From NCBI RefSeq assembly GCF_014697545.1, contig NZ_JACJSA010000001.1:310001-374000 (forward strand): a stretch of DNA of 64,000 nucleotides. The letters are read 5' to 3'. The translations under genes and the position numbers were made by a program. This document shows positions 53,218-61,610 of this stretch, piece after piece; position 1 is the stretch's first letter; every line of letters begins with the position of its first letter. Below the pieces are notes generated by a model. It ran no database searches and was not told where the DNA came from. It saw only the letters and a program-made list of their open reading frames with translations. This DNA is from Oscillatoria sp. FACHB-1407. Lineage in GTDB: Bacteria > Cyanobacteriota > Cyanobacteriia > Elainellales > Elainellaceae.

Positions 53218-54321
53218 TCAAAAAATTTGGCTTTGTTGACCATCAAATGCACCACTAACAATCTTTTCTACTTTTTTGAAGAAGACTTCCTCAGTAAAAT
53301 TGCTCAAAACATGATTACGAATTCTTTCATAGTCCCAATCTATCGTCTTAAAATTCAAAACGGCTGACTGAATGGCATCCGGTGTCTGGCGATTAAAGAA
53401 AAGCCCCGTCACTCCTGGAACCTGAGAATCGAGCACTCCCCCTGCTCCAAAAGCAAGCACGGGTGTACCACTGGCATTCGCTTCAATTGGAACTAAGCCA
53501 TAATCCTCAAGAGCTGCGACAATCACAGCACGAGCTTTTGACATTAAGTAAGTCCGTTCTGCATCGCTAACATAGCCCAAAAATTGAACATTGCTCAGGG
53601 CTTTAGCTTCTAGCTGCTGTCTCTCTGGTCCGTCTCCTGCAATAATGAGGGGCAACCCTAGCCAGTTGAAAGCTTCTACAATTGAATCTACTCTTTTATA
53701 ACTGAGTAAACGGGACGACACTAAAAAGAAGTTATCTTTTTGGTTTGAGAATATAAATTTACTGATGTCGATTGGGTAGTTTACTACAAATGCTGGCCGG
53801 TTATAGATGCGTTGGATGCGATCGCCAACGGTTGTAGAGTTAGCAATGTAAATATCAGGCTCCTGTGAAAATCCCAAGTCAATTTTTCTCATGTACTGAA
53901 AAATCTTCTCAAGCGCAGGATAGAACTTTCTGTACTTTCCGTATTCTCTCAAATAGGTTTTTGTGTCCCACAAAAAACGTGTGACATTGTGACAAAAGCA
54001 AATATGTTTGGCTTCTGGTCGTTTACGGACTGCTTTAGCAAAACTACTAGTACTACTAATAATCAAGTCATAGCTACTGAAATCTAATCTTCTAAATGCT
54101 TCAAAGTAGAGAGGGGCTAGTAGCCTAAAGTATTTTGCTGAACCAGGTATACGTTGTAGGTCAGTCGTGTAAACTATGCGATCGCTTAAGTCGATCGTTG
54201 TCTTTGGGCTGTATATTGACGTGAAAATATCAGCATCAGGAAATTGCTTGCAAAGGAGCTCGAAAACTCGTTCAGCGCCTCCCCGTTGAGTTAAATAATC
54301 ATGAACCAAGGCAATTTTCAT
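53218..54321 (-). CDS. Glycosyltransferase, GT4 family (possibly HepB-like)
   Basis: 367 residues. It begins IALVHDYLTQRGGAERVFEL and contains AKHICFCHNVTRFLWDTKTY and PDIYIANSTTVGDRIQRIYN. The donor domain has FLVSSRLLSYKRVDSIVEAF and ALEDYGLVPIEANASGTPVL with E-x7-E. This combination is typical of a cyanobacterial/WbaZ-type GT4 group that I believe includes heterocyst-polysaccharide GTs such as HepB; that link is recollection, not alignment. It lies 60 bases upstream of the second BY-kinase and shares its strand. A 17-bp palindrome lies 19-35 bases before the start codon. Confidence 0.88.
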   Translation of the reverse strand: MKIALVHDYLTQRGGAERVFELLCKQFPDADIFTSIYSPKTTIDLSDRIVYTTDLQRIPGSAKYFRLLAPLYFEAFRRLDFSSYDLIISSTSSFAKAVRKRPEAKHICFCHNVTRFLWDTKTYLREYGKYRKFYPALEKIFQYMRKIDLGFSQEPDIYIANSTTVGDRIQRIYNRPAFVVNYPIDISKFIFSNQKDNFFLVSSRLLSYKRVDSIVEAFNWLGLPLIIAGDGPERQQLEAKALSNVQFLGYVSDAERTYLMSKARAVIVAALEDYGLVPIEANASGTPVLAFGAGGVLDSQVPGVTGLFFNRQTPDAIQSAVLNFKTIDWDYERIRNHVLSNFTEEVFFKKVEKIVSGAFDGQQSQIF

Positions 54322-55058
54322 AGCTATCTTCCATATTTATAGTTGCTCAGCAACTAACTATCACATCCTTAATAAAACCAGCTATCAATTTCAGTGTTGA
54401 CATAGCAAGAATGGATTTAAACCCCTATATCTTCTCTTTAGCTAGGATCAACTTTTTCACTTGTAGTCAAGACTTAGAGGTAGTTGCAGTAATCAAGAAC
54501 GATAAACGTATTAGTCCTTAGCAGTGCTATCTATAAAAGATAAGCAATAACACTTATATGAATTGGCAGCAATACCTGAACTGAAACTTTGAATAGAAAT
54601 CTAAGATCTACTCTGTTGGCTTGTTGGATAAGTAATTCGATGCACTCCATTAATTACTGATATTACTCATGTAGTGATAAAAAAACACCCGTACTTCGTG
54701 TCTTCATATTATCTTCATCTTGCTTTAGATCAATTATCTCCATTAGAAGAATGACATCAACAACTAGTCGTATTCCTCAACTCTTGATTTGCTGGAATCT
54801 TTTGACTGTAAAGCATTTAAGCAATTAGCGATCCCAATAATCCTGTGTTGGGCAGGGAACATCTCATAGTCATGTAAAGTCTAAGCGAAGTTTGCCAAGT
54901 GCTACTTGAATTACATCTCCTAAGTAACTATTGTCAGTATAGGGTGTAGTTTTTACTTTAAGCTTTCAGCAGAAACACTGAACGGATAAATGGCTGATGC
55001 TTGCTGCTTGTATCTTTAAAATACAGTTTCCTATTCCTCAATTATTCCTTACTCTACG
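54322..55058. other. 737-base divergent spacer between GT4 and HepC-like genes
   Basis: It carries the 17-bp palindrome at 54340-54356 and otherwise no recognised repeat or gene. It should contain promoters for the minus-strand GT4/BY-kinase/SLBB operon and the plus-strand HepC/HepA-like operon. I found no clear NtcA box (GTA-N8-TAC) on reading it, but did not do a systematic scan. Confidence 0.45.
54340..54356. promoter_or_regulatory. 17-bp perfect palindrome in a 5' leader
   Basis: TAGTTGCTCAGCAACTA is symmetrical around the central C (8-bp arms). It lies 19-35 bases upstream of the ATG at 54321 on the minus strand. It could be an operator or a small leader hairpin next to the ribosome-binding region. 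Which one cannot be told from sequence. Confidence 0.4.
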
Positions 55059-55841
55059 ATGACAGCTTCCAGAATCCTTCTAACAACAGTACAAGTCATT
55101 CTTCCAGAGTCGCTTTTAGAAGAGCCGAAGACACTAGCGAATTCCCTATCTCACTCAAGCCTGCATTGGAGACAGAGTGTACTGTGGGTCAAGCATACTC
55201 AGGAGTCTAAATCACAGGTGCCTGCTCTTCAGAGCGAGTCGTGGTTGAGGGATTGTTTGAAGAATTCTAAAGTTAAATTAGTAAGCCTTGATCCTGATTT
55301 AGGTTCATCTAATTTGAAGGTTTGGGCAGATGCCTGTGAACAGGCCAATAAAATTGTTCTGCTTCAAACACCAATTTCTCAAGATATTGTTCAGCGGCAG
55401 ATCTCACCTCAATGGCAGCTGTGGTGCATGATTAATTGGTGTGTTTCTGCAACGTTGCTATTGATGCTCATGCCAACCATGGCTGTATTAGGCGTACTTA
55501 TTAAGCTCAGCTCACCTGGAAGTGTTTTTCATAGTCACTGGTCTGTAGGACAACGCGGTAAGCTCTTTAAATTGATTCAATTTCGCACTACAAACAGCAA
55601 AAATAGCAACTCCTATCCATTCGGTCAGTGGTTACGTCAAAGCGGTCTGGATAAACTGCCTCAACTTATCAACGTTCTACGTGGGGAGATGAACCTTTTT
55701 GGAACTCACCCTTACTCTTTAGATGAGGCTGCCTCATTAGACCAAAAACAACGATATCAGCTTAGAGCTTTACCTGGTGTTATAGGATACTGGGGAACTG
55801 TCAACCATTCAAAGGCTATGGACATCACACCTATTGTTTAA
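55059..55841 (+). CDS. hepC: HepC-like sugar-transferase-family protein with altered catalytic dyad
   Basis: 260 residues. After a ~130-residue N-terminal part (with LVSLDPDLGSSNLKVWADAC) comes one membrane helix (~130-155) and a short phosphoglycosyl-transferase domain: KLSSPGSVFHSHWSVGQRGK, FRTTN, GLDKLPQLINVLRGEMNLFG and ALPGVIGYW. I recognise this as HepC, needed for the heterocyst envelope polysaccharide in Anabaena/Nostoc. Compared with the WcaJ-like protein at 48030, the DSPGP loop is degraded and the catalytic Asp-Glu reads Asp198-Lys199. An ABC exporter gene follows after 135 bases. It may be a modified enzyme or a non-catalytic partner. Confidence 0.75.
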   Translation: MTASRILLTTVQVILPESLLEEPKTLANSLSHSSLHWRQSVLWVKHTQESKSQVPALQSESWLRDCLKNSKVKLVSLDPDLGSSNLKVWADACEQANKIVLLQTPISQDIVQRQISPQWQLWCMINWCVSATLLLMLMPTMAVLGVLIKLSSPGSVFHSHWSVGQRGKLFKLIQFRTTNSKNSNSYPFGQWLRQSGLDKLPQLINVLRGEMNLFGTHPYSLDEAASLDQKQRYQLRALPGVIGYWGTVNHSKAMDITPIV

Positions 55842-55976
55842 TGTTCATTGACCTAAGGTGGTAAGTACTCCATATCATTCTTTGAAGTCTGTTTCAGTTA
55901 AGACCTATTCAAAGATTTGCTGGACTCTGAATGATTAATCAATAAAGCCTCATACATTGTCAACTAGTTGTCCCCA

Positions 55977-57845
55977 ATGCCTACTAACTCTTTCTTAAGC
56001 CAATTAAGGTTACCTCCTTCTATACAGGCTTTACTAAAAGCAACAACATTTTGGAAGGATAATGCAATTTTGTTGAGGGAGATTAAATATTTTCGCAGAG
56101 TCGTAGTGCTGGCACTTGTCTTTACATTTTTGGCGGCTGCTTTTGAAGGTTTTGGAATTGGTTCACTCCTCGCATTTTTGCAAAGCCTAACTGACCCGAA
56201 TGCTACCCCAGTACAAACTGGGATTAAATGGTTTGATGTTTGGGTTTTAGGTATTCGCACGTCATCAACCGAGCGATTGTATCGTATATCTGTTGTAATC
56301 TTGCTAATTACTTTGATGCGAGCAAGTTTTACATACTTAGGTAACCTTTACAGCAAAATTGCTCAGTTCAAGTTGGCTTACCATTTGCGTTTAAGACTGT
56401 TCTCCCAGTTAAAGTCACTGTCTCTTAAGTATTTTGCACAAATTCGTTCTGGGGAATTGGTTAATGTTATCACTACTGAAATCCAGGAGATAATGCAAGC
56501 GGTTGGCTTAATCAATTTTGTTCTGATTCGGGCTTCTACTTTATTCGTTTATATTATTTCAATGTTATTACTCTCCTGGCAGCTTACTGTTATATCTGTC
56601 ATGCTCTTTGCGCTGTTGACAGTAGGCGTCTCGACATTGCTAGGACGAGTGAGGGAAGCTAGTTTTGGAAAGTCAATTACTCGTGGTCAATATACTTCTA
56701 TTGCTGTAGAGTTCATTAATGGAATTCGGACAGTACATGCATTTGCTACTCAAGATTTTGAACAACGCCGCTTTGATCATGCAAATCAGGAATTACTGAA
56801 AGCTTCCACAAAATCTACTTCGGTTCAATCACTCGTAGAGCCTATATCAGAGGCTGCTGCGACAACTATCATCATAGTGATGATGATTCTAGCATTTGCG
56901 ATTTTGATTCCTGATGGTCAACTACAAATCGCATCACTGTTAACATTTTTATTTATCCTGTTTAGGATGTTGCCAATTGTCAAACAGTTAAATGGAGCCA
57001 GGGCACAAATCAGCAGTTTCTATGGATCAATTGTTAACCTGAAACAGGTTTTAAGCACTGACGATAAACCTTATCTACAAGATGGGGCGATAGAGTTTGA
57101 GGGGTTAGAAAGAGCAATTGAATTTCAGTCAGTCGATTTTGGCTATGATTCTGAGCACACTATTTTACATGACGTTACGTTGACGATTGAGCGTGGTAAG
57201 ACGACGGCACTGATCGGTGAATCTGGAGCAGGTAAATCAACATTGGTAGACCTAATTCCACGATTTTATGATCCTACAAAAGGTCAAATCCTAGTAGATA
57301 GTCTTGACTTACGTCAGCTTGAGATTAATTCACTACGTCGCAAGATTGCTGTTGTTAGTCAAGACACCTTCATCTTTAATGATACCGTTCGTAACAATAT
57401 TGCATACGCTTTAGAGAATGTAGAAGATCAGAAGATTTGGGAAGCAGCTCAACTTGCCAATGCAGTGGAGTTTATTCAAGAACTTCCTCATGGGTTTGAT
57501 ACAGTATTAGGCGATCGCGGTGTTCGGCTATCAGGTGGACAACGACAAAGGATTGCGATCGCTCGTGCACTGTTACGAGATCCCGAAATTCTAATTTTAG
57601 ATGAGGCGACGAGTGCTTTAGATTCAGTTTCTGAGCGTTTGATTCAAGAATCGATTGAGAAGTTGTCGAAAGGTCGGACAGTAATTGCGATCGCTCATCG
57701 TCTTTCAACTATTACCCAAGCCGATAAAGTAGTTGTTCTTGAGCAAGGGCGAGTTGTAGAGCAGGGTAACTATCGGGAGTTGCTCTCACAACAAGGAAAA
57801 TTATGGAAATACCATCAAATGCAATATGAGGATGTGGGTACTTAG
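55977..57845 (+). CDS. hepA: ABC exporter, HepA-like (fused permease and ATPase)
   Basis: 622 residues from the ATG at 55977 (a TTG at 55968 is also in frame). Residues ~30-345 form a six-helix exporter domain, including EIKYFRRVVVLALVFTFLAA and AFEGFGIGSLLAFLQSLTDP. The ATPase domain has GESGAGKSTLVDLIPRFYDP (Walker A), LSGGQRQRIAIARALLRDP (signature), ILILDEATSALDS (Walker B) and the switch His in AIAHRLSTI. The N-terminal membrane domain matches what I remember of HepA (HetA) of Anabaena, required to deposit the heterocyst polysaccharide layer. Its pairing with a HepC-like gene strengthens this. Other lipid/glycan exporters of the MsbA type remain possible. Confidence 0.85.
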   Translation: MPTNSFLSQLRLPPSIQALLKATTFWKDNAILLREIKYFRRVVVLALVFTFLAAAFEGFGIGSLLAFLQSLTDPNATPVQTGIKWFDVWVLGIRTSSTERLYRISVVILLITLMRASFTYLGNLYSKIAQFKLAYHLRLRLFSQLKSLSLKYFAQIRSGELVNVITTEIQEIMQAVGLINFVLIRASTLFVYIISMLLLSWQLTVISVMLFALLTVGVSTLLGRVREASFGKSITRGQYTSIAVEFINGIRTVHAFATQDFEQRRFDHANQELLKASTKSTSVQSLVEPISEAAATTIIIVMMILAFAILIPDGQLQIASLLTFLFILFRMLPIVKQLNGARAQISSFYGSIVNLKQVLSTDDKPYLQDGAIEFEGLERAIEFQSVDFGYDSEHTILHDVTLTIERGKTTALIGESGAGKSTLVDLIPRFYDPTKGQILVDSLDLRQLEINSLRRKIAVVSQDTFIFNDTVRNNIAYALENVEDQKIWEAAQLANAVEFIQELPHGFDTVLGDRGVRLSGGQRQRIAIARALLRDPEILILDEATSALDSVSERLIQESIEKLSKGRTVIAIAHRLSTITQADKVVVLEQGRVVEQGNYRELLSQQGKLWKYHQMQYEDVGT

Positions 57846-57895
57846 ATTAATACTTGAAACTTGTGTCAATCCCAGCCAGAGGTAGAAAGATTTTT

Positions 57896-59134
57896 ATGAG
57901 AGTTGCATTTTTAGTTGGGCGCTTTCCAGTTCTATCAGAAGTTTTCATCCTCAATCAAATCATAGGTTCAATTGATCGAGGTTGCGAAGTTCACATTCAT
58001 ACCTTAGATGGACCGCCTGAAACAATGTCTAAGGTTCATCCCGCAGTGGAAACCTATAATCTTCTTGCCCGAACTCATTATCCTCATCCAGTTCCTAGAA
58101 ATCCAGTTCTTCGTATTTTGAAAGCGATCGTACTGATCCTGACTAATCTCCACCGGGGATCTCAAGCTTGTTTACCATTGCTCAATGTTCTACGTCCAGT
58201 TTACTCTTTACGATTAATTTATAAAGCGATTTCCCTATTAGACTGCGAACCTTACGACATCGTACATTGTCAATTTGGTACGTTAGGTTTGGTCGGATTA
58301 CGCCTTCAAAAAGTAGGTTTATTGCAAGGCAAGTTGGTTACAACTTTTAGAGGTAATGATATTAGTCGTTATGTTTATGAGAATGGGAATCATGTCTATG
58401 ATGAACTCTTTAAAGAGGCAAGTTTCTTTCTGGCGAACTGCGATTTCTTTAGGCAGAGAGCCCTTAAGTTGGGTTGTAATGAGGAAAAAATAGTTGTTCA
58501 TGGTTCTGGGATCGATTGTCAGAAATTTTCTTTTTCACCACGTTACTTTCCAGAGAATGGAAAAGTTTGTATTGCTACGATCGGTCGTCTTGTTGAAAAG
58601 AAAGGAACAGAGTATTCAATTCGGGCTGTAGCTAGACTTGCTGCAAGTCACCCTAAAATTGAATTTTATATTATTGGAGATGGTCCCCTTAAGGAAGATT
58701 TTGAAAAATTGATTCAGGAGCTTGATGTTAGTCACATTGTTAAGCTCCTAGGAGGAAAACCACAACAAGAACTAATTGCGATTTTGGATAAGTGCCATAT
58801 TTTTGTGGCTCCAAGTGTAACGGCTTCTGATGGTAATCAAGACGCACCTGTGAACACACTTAAAGAAGCAATGGCAATGGGTTTGCCTGTTATCAGCACC
58901 TTACATGGCGGGATCCCTGAACTGGTTGAAGATGGGGTTTCTGGTTTTTTAGTGCCTGAACGGAATGTTGATGCATTAGTAGAGAAACTATCTTATTTGA
59001 TCAAAAATCCACAGATTTGGAAAGATATGGGACTGGCTGGTCGTGCGCGTGTAGAGGAAAAGTATGACATGAATAAATTGAATGACGAGCTTGTTGAAAT
59101 CTATCAAGATCTCTTAGCTTCAAAACTTCCCTGA
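57896..59134 (+). CDS. Glycosyltransferase, GT4 family
   Basis: 412 residues from the ATG at 57896, which is preceded by AGAGGTAGAAAG; the TTG at 57854 is unlikely. The start RVAFLVGRFPVLSEVFILNQ is the hallmark of a GT4 group of colanic-acid/EPS type, as are HCQFGTLGLVGLRL and TTFRGNDISRYV. The donor domain has IATIGRLVEKKGTEYSIRAV and NTLKEAMAMGLPVISTLHGG with E-x7-E. It lies 50 bases after the ABC exporter gene, in the HEP-like module. Confidence 0.92.
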   Translation: MRVAFLVGRFPVLSEVFILNQIIGSIDRGCEVHIHTLDGPPETMSKVHPAVETYNLLARTHYPHPVPRNPVLRILKAIVLILTNLHRGSQACLPLLNVLRPVYSLRLIYKAISLLDCEPYDIVHCQFGTLGLVGLRLQKVGLLQGKLVTTFRGNDISRYVYENGNHVYDELFKEASFFLANCDFFRQRALKLGCNEEKIVVHGSGIDCQKFSFSPRYFPENGKVCIATIGRLVEKKGTEYSIRAVARLAASHPKIEFYIIGDGPLKEDFEKLIQELDVSHIVKLLGGKPQQELIAILDKCHIFVAPSVTASDGNQDAPVNTLKEAMAMGLPVISTLHGGIPELVEDGVSGFLVPERNVDALVEKLSYLIKNPQIWKDMGLAGRARVEEKYDMNKLNDELVEIYQDLLASKLP

Positions 59135-59207
59135 CAAGGAGATATTAGGAGATTAGTCTGAGAGTTTTACTGGATTTTCCTTACTACTATTCCGGCAAAT
59201 AAATAAA

Positions 59208-60005
59208 ATGATTGATTCCCAAACATCCAAGGAAGTTCATTTTCCAACCAGCCAGTTGAGCAAAAAATATGCTCAGACGAACATCCAATTGTTTAATCAG
59301 CTATGTGCTTCTGGTTATTCTGAGGACGCTCTAAAGAGCATCATGAATAGCTATAGATTGGCTTTAGATTTGTTTTCAGGTTGGTTTCGTCCCTCTGGGA
59401 AAACGTTCATCTCTCACCTAATCGGTACCGCCAGCATTTTAGGTAGCATGAATATGCCTACGTCAGTGGTTTCAGCTGGGTTACTCCATGCGATATACAC
59501 ACACGGAAACTTAGGATCATTCTATAAAGGACGAGTTCCGAAATTAGTGCGTAAAAAAATTGTGAACTTAGTTGGCGTAGAAACTGAGGAATATATTTTT
59601 AGCTTCACTAACCTAAAGAAAGCCACACTTACTCATAAAAACATTGATATACTTAACTCAATGGAGCGCAATACTTTAGTCATTCGCTTAGCGAATGAGC
59701 TTGAAGAACGCCTTGATTTTGGGCTTCTTCATTGTGGAAAGGATAAGCAGGAAAAATATTCTCATGTCTTTCATATATCTCTAGTAAACATAGCAGTAAA
59801 CTTGGGATATCCAAATTTGGCAGCCGAACTTGATATCGCTTTCAAGGAAAACAACAGTTTGAATTTTCCTCAAGGTTTATATGATGAGAATAATCAAAGT
59901 GCTTCTTACTTTGTAAGTCCTTATAAGGTGCAAGGATATTCACTTCAGTTCATACGAAAGATTAAAGTTTTATCCTTTAAACTTTTTTCTGTTTTTTCAT
60001 CTTAA
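59208..60005 (+). CDS. HD-like (DUF6817-type) protein with His-Ala in place of His-Asp
   Basis: 265 residues, soluble, all-helical in appearance. SGKTFISHLIGTASILGSMN (His70) and VVSAGLLHAIYTHGN (His94-Ala95) resemble the first two helices of RelA/SpoT-like HD phosphohydrolases. The catalytic Asp of the HD pair is Ala, and later helices (ERNTLVIRLANELEERLDFG) keep the register. I think it belongs to the DUF6817 group found near EPS genes; function unknown. It may bind a nucleotide without hydrolysing it, or be an unrelated enzyme. It lies between GT4 and GT2 genes on the same strand. Confidence 0.65.
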   Translation: MIDSQTSKEVHFPTSQLSKKYAQTNIQLFNQLCASGYSEDALKSIMNSYRLALDLFSGWFRPSGKTFISHLIGTASILGSMNMPTSVVSAGLLHAIYTHGNLGSFYKGRVPKLVRKKIVNLVGVETEEYIFSFTNLKKATLTHKNIDILNSMERNTLVIRLANELEERLDFGLLHCGKDKQEKYSHVFHISLVNIAVNLGYPNLAAELDIAFKENNSLNFPQGLYDENNQSASYFVSPYKVQGYSLQFIRKIKVLSFKLFSVFSS

Positions 60006-60045
60006 TTGATTTAACCAATCGTCTTTTGAACTAAAGGAGATTTTT

Positions 60046-61074
60046 ATGCAAGAACCCGTTGTCACTCTCGTTGTTGTTCCCCGTGAACGTTTTAGCTGTG
60101 CTCGAGAATCTCTTGAGAGTATCTATGAGCATACTGACTTACCCTTTAACTTGGTTTATGTAGATGGAAAATCACCTGAAGAGGTTCGCCTTTTTCTTGA
60201 AAACCAAGCTAAAGAAAAAGGCTTCCAGCTGATACGGACAGAGTATTACCTTTCGCCAAACCACGCTCGAAACATTGGACTACAGTATGTCAACACAAAA
60301 TATTTAGTGTTTGTTGATAATGATGTTGTAGTTACACCAGGTTGGCTAAGTGCTTTAGTTAACTGTGCCGAAGAGACGGGAGCTACAGTCGTAGGTCCTT
60401 TGACTTGTGAGGGTACTCCTATCCACCAAAAAGTTCATTTTGCTGGTGGAGAATCTCATATTGTCACTGATGTAAAGGGACGTAGGCTACTTCGAGAGAA
60501 GATGTACAAGCAAGGGCAGCAAGTAATGGAGGTTAAGCCCAAGTTAAAACGAGTGAAGACAGAATTGGCAGAATTTCATTGTGTTTTAGTGCGAACTGCA
60601 ATTTTTGAGCAAATCGGATTGCTAGATGAAAAAATGCTGAATACGAAAGAGCATCTTGACTTTTGTATGACTGTTGCTCAAGCTGGCGGCGAAGTTTATT
60701 TTGAACCAGATTGTCTTGTTACTTATGTACCAGGTCCTCCTCTTGAAACAACTGATGTATATTTTTACATGCTTCGCTGGAGTGATGATTGGACTCTTAA
60801 GAGTCTGCATCATCTACGCGATAAATGGAATTTGTCAGAGAACGAATACTTCTTTTCTAAATATAGGAAGCTGGGTTGGCGGCGGAGGCAAACAATTATT
60901 AATCCGTTGATTACTTCATTCAATTCTAAGTTAGGTTACCGGGTAGTGAGGAAAATATTGACTGTTGCCGACAAAGTCTTCAATGGCTATATCACAGGCA
61001 TATACTTTGCTAGAAGTAGACGACTGCGCGGCTCAGCATCTTTGCCAAAAAATATTAAACCTCTTGAGAATTAG
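60046..61074 (+). CDS. Glycosyltransferase, GT2 family
   Basis: 342 residues, GT-A fold. It has TLVVVPRERFSCARESLESI, then LSPNHARNIGLQYVNTKYLV and FVDNDVVVTPGWLSAL, where DND is the metal-binding DxD motif. Then come GPLTCEG and LLDEKMLNTKEHLDFCMTVA, where E-H-LDF resembles the ED catalytic end of GT2. The C-terminal ~70 residues are basic and may lie on the membrane. The Shine-Dalgarno AAAGGAG precedes the ATG at 60046. It is part of the HEP-like module; the sugar is unknown. Confidence 0.9.
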   Translation: MQEPVVTLVVVPRERFSCARESLESIYEHTDLPFNLVYVDGKSPEEVRLFLENQAKEKGFQLIRTEYYLSPNHARNIGLQYVNTKYLVFVDNDVVVTPGWLSALVNCAEETGATVVGPLTCEGTPIHQKVHFAGGESHIVTDVKGRRLLREKMYKQGQQVMEVKPKLKRVKTELAEFHCVLVRTAIFEQIGLLDEKMLNTKEHLDFCMTVAQAGGEVYFEPDCLVTYVPGPPLETTDVYFYMLRWSDDWTLKSLHHLRDKWNLSENEYFFSKYRKLGWRRRQTIINPLITSFNSKLGYRVVRKILTVADKVFNGYITGIYFARSRRLRGSASLPKNIKPLEN

Positions 61075-61079
61075 TTTTT

Positions 61080-61124
61080 TCAGATGAACTGAGCAAAAAC
61101 TCAGCTTTTACTCAGTTCATCTGA
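61080..61124 (+). other. 14-bp perfect hairpin after the GT2 gene
   Basis: TCAGATGAACTGAG (61080-61093) pairs perfectly with CTCAGTTCATCTGA (61111-61124) around a 17-nt loop that contains a third CTCAG, allowing a shorter alternative pairing. The 3' arm ends on the first base of an AAGGAGG sequence. There is no T-tract after it, so it is not a standard intrinsic terminator; it begins 5 bases after the GT2 stop. Confidence 0.75.
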
Positions 61125-61133
61125 AGGAGGTTT

Positions 61134-61208
61134 ATGAGCATGAACCTTAAATATCAGACACAAATGAATGGTCTAGCCTTGACAAGAGTAGTAAAAGCTT
61201 TGAACTAA
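61134..61208 (+). CDS. Candidate small protein of 24 residues
   Basis: The ATG at 61134 follows AAGGAGG (61124-61130) with 3-base spacing, and the ATG at 61140 is spaced 9 bases from it. The frame gives MSMNLKYQTQMNGLALTR plus six more residues (ending VKALN) and a TAA. I recognise no family. The strong ribosome-binding site, directly attached to a 14-bp hairpin, is the only evidence for translation. It could be a chance ORF, or the SD could belong to a leader of the AsnB-like gene 400 bases on. Confidence 0.35.
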   Translation: MSMNLKYQTQMNGLALTRVVKALN

Positions 61209-61610
61209 AAGTAGTAATTACAAGTGGGCTAAGAGGGAATAGTTTAGTGGTTGTGTCTATAGCTAAAGGGAATAAACATACTCTTTTCGTTTAGGTCTTG
61301 CTAAAGAGGGAGGGGTGCAATCACCTCAAAAAGGTTAACTGACATATGAAACTCTGGGAGTTTTCTAAGACTCTCAGCTATTTAAGAAACGTGTTAACTG
61401 CTCGTTGCTACCAATTAGTGTTGCTTTAGTTCTTCTACATTAATTGACAATTGCTTCATGTGCCAATTAATTCGTTTGTTTGGATATCTCATTACTAAGT
61501 CATACTACAACCACTAATGTCACTAATTAACTCAGGTGAAAACTACAAAACAACTGTTTTTAGTTCAGTAACATTTGACCATGCCTGTAAAAGGATCTTT
61601 TTCTTAAGCG
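61209..61610. other. Non-coding spacer before the AsnB-like gene
   Basis: No gene supported in ~400 bases. ATTAATTG (61439-61446) pairs with CAATTAAT (61464-61471). A 27-residue ORF from 61346 lacks a usable Shine-Dalgarno. The region is AT-rich and probably includes a promoter or leader for the downstream gene. Confidence 0.4.

Noticed and set aside
61080-61124. Intrinsic terminator for the GT2 gene
   Set aside because: Perfect stem but no T-tract downstream on either strand, so kept only as a hairpin.
61346-61429. 27-residue ORF before the AsnB-like gene
   Set aside because: No Shine-Dalgarno at a usable distance and no recognisable sequence.
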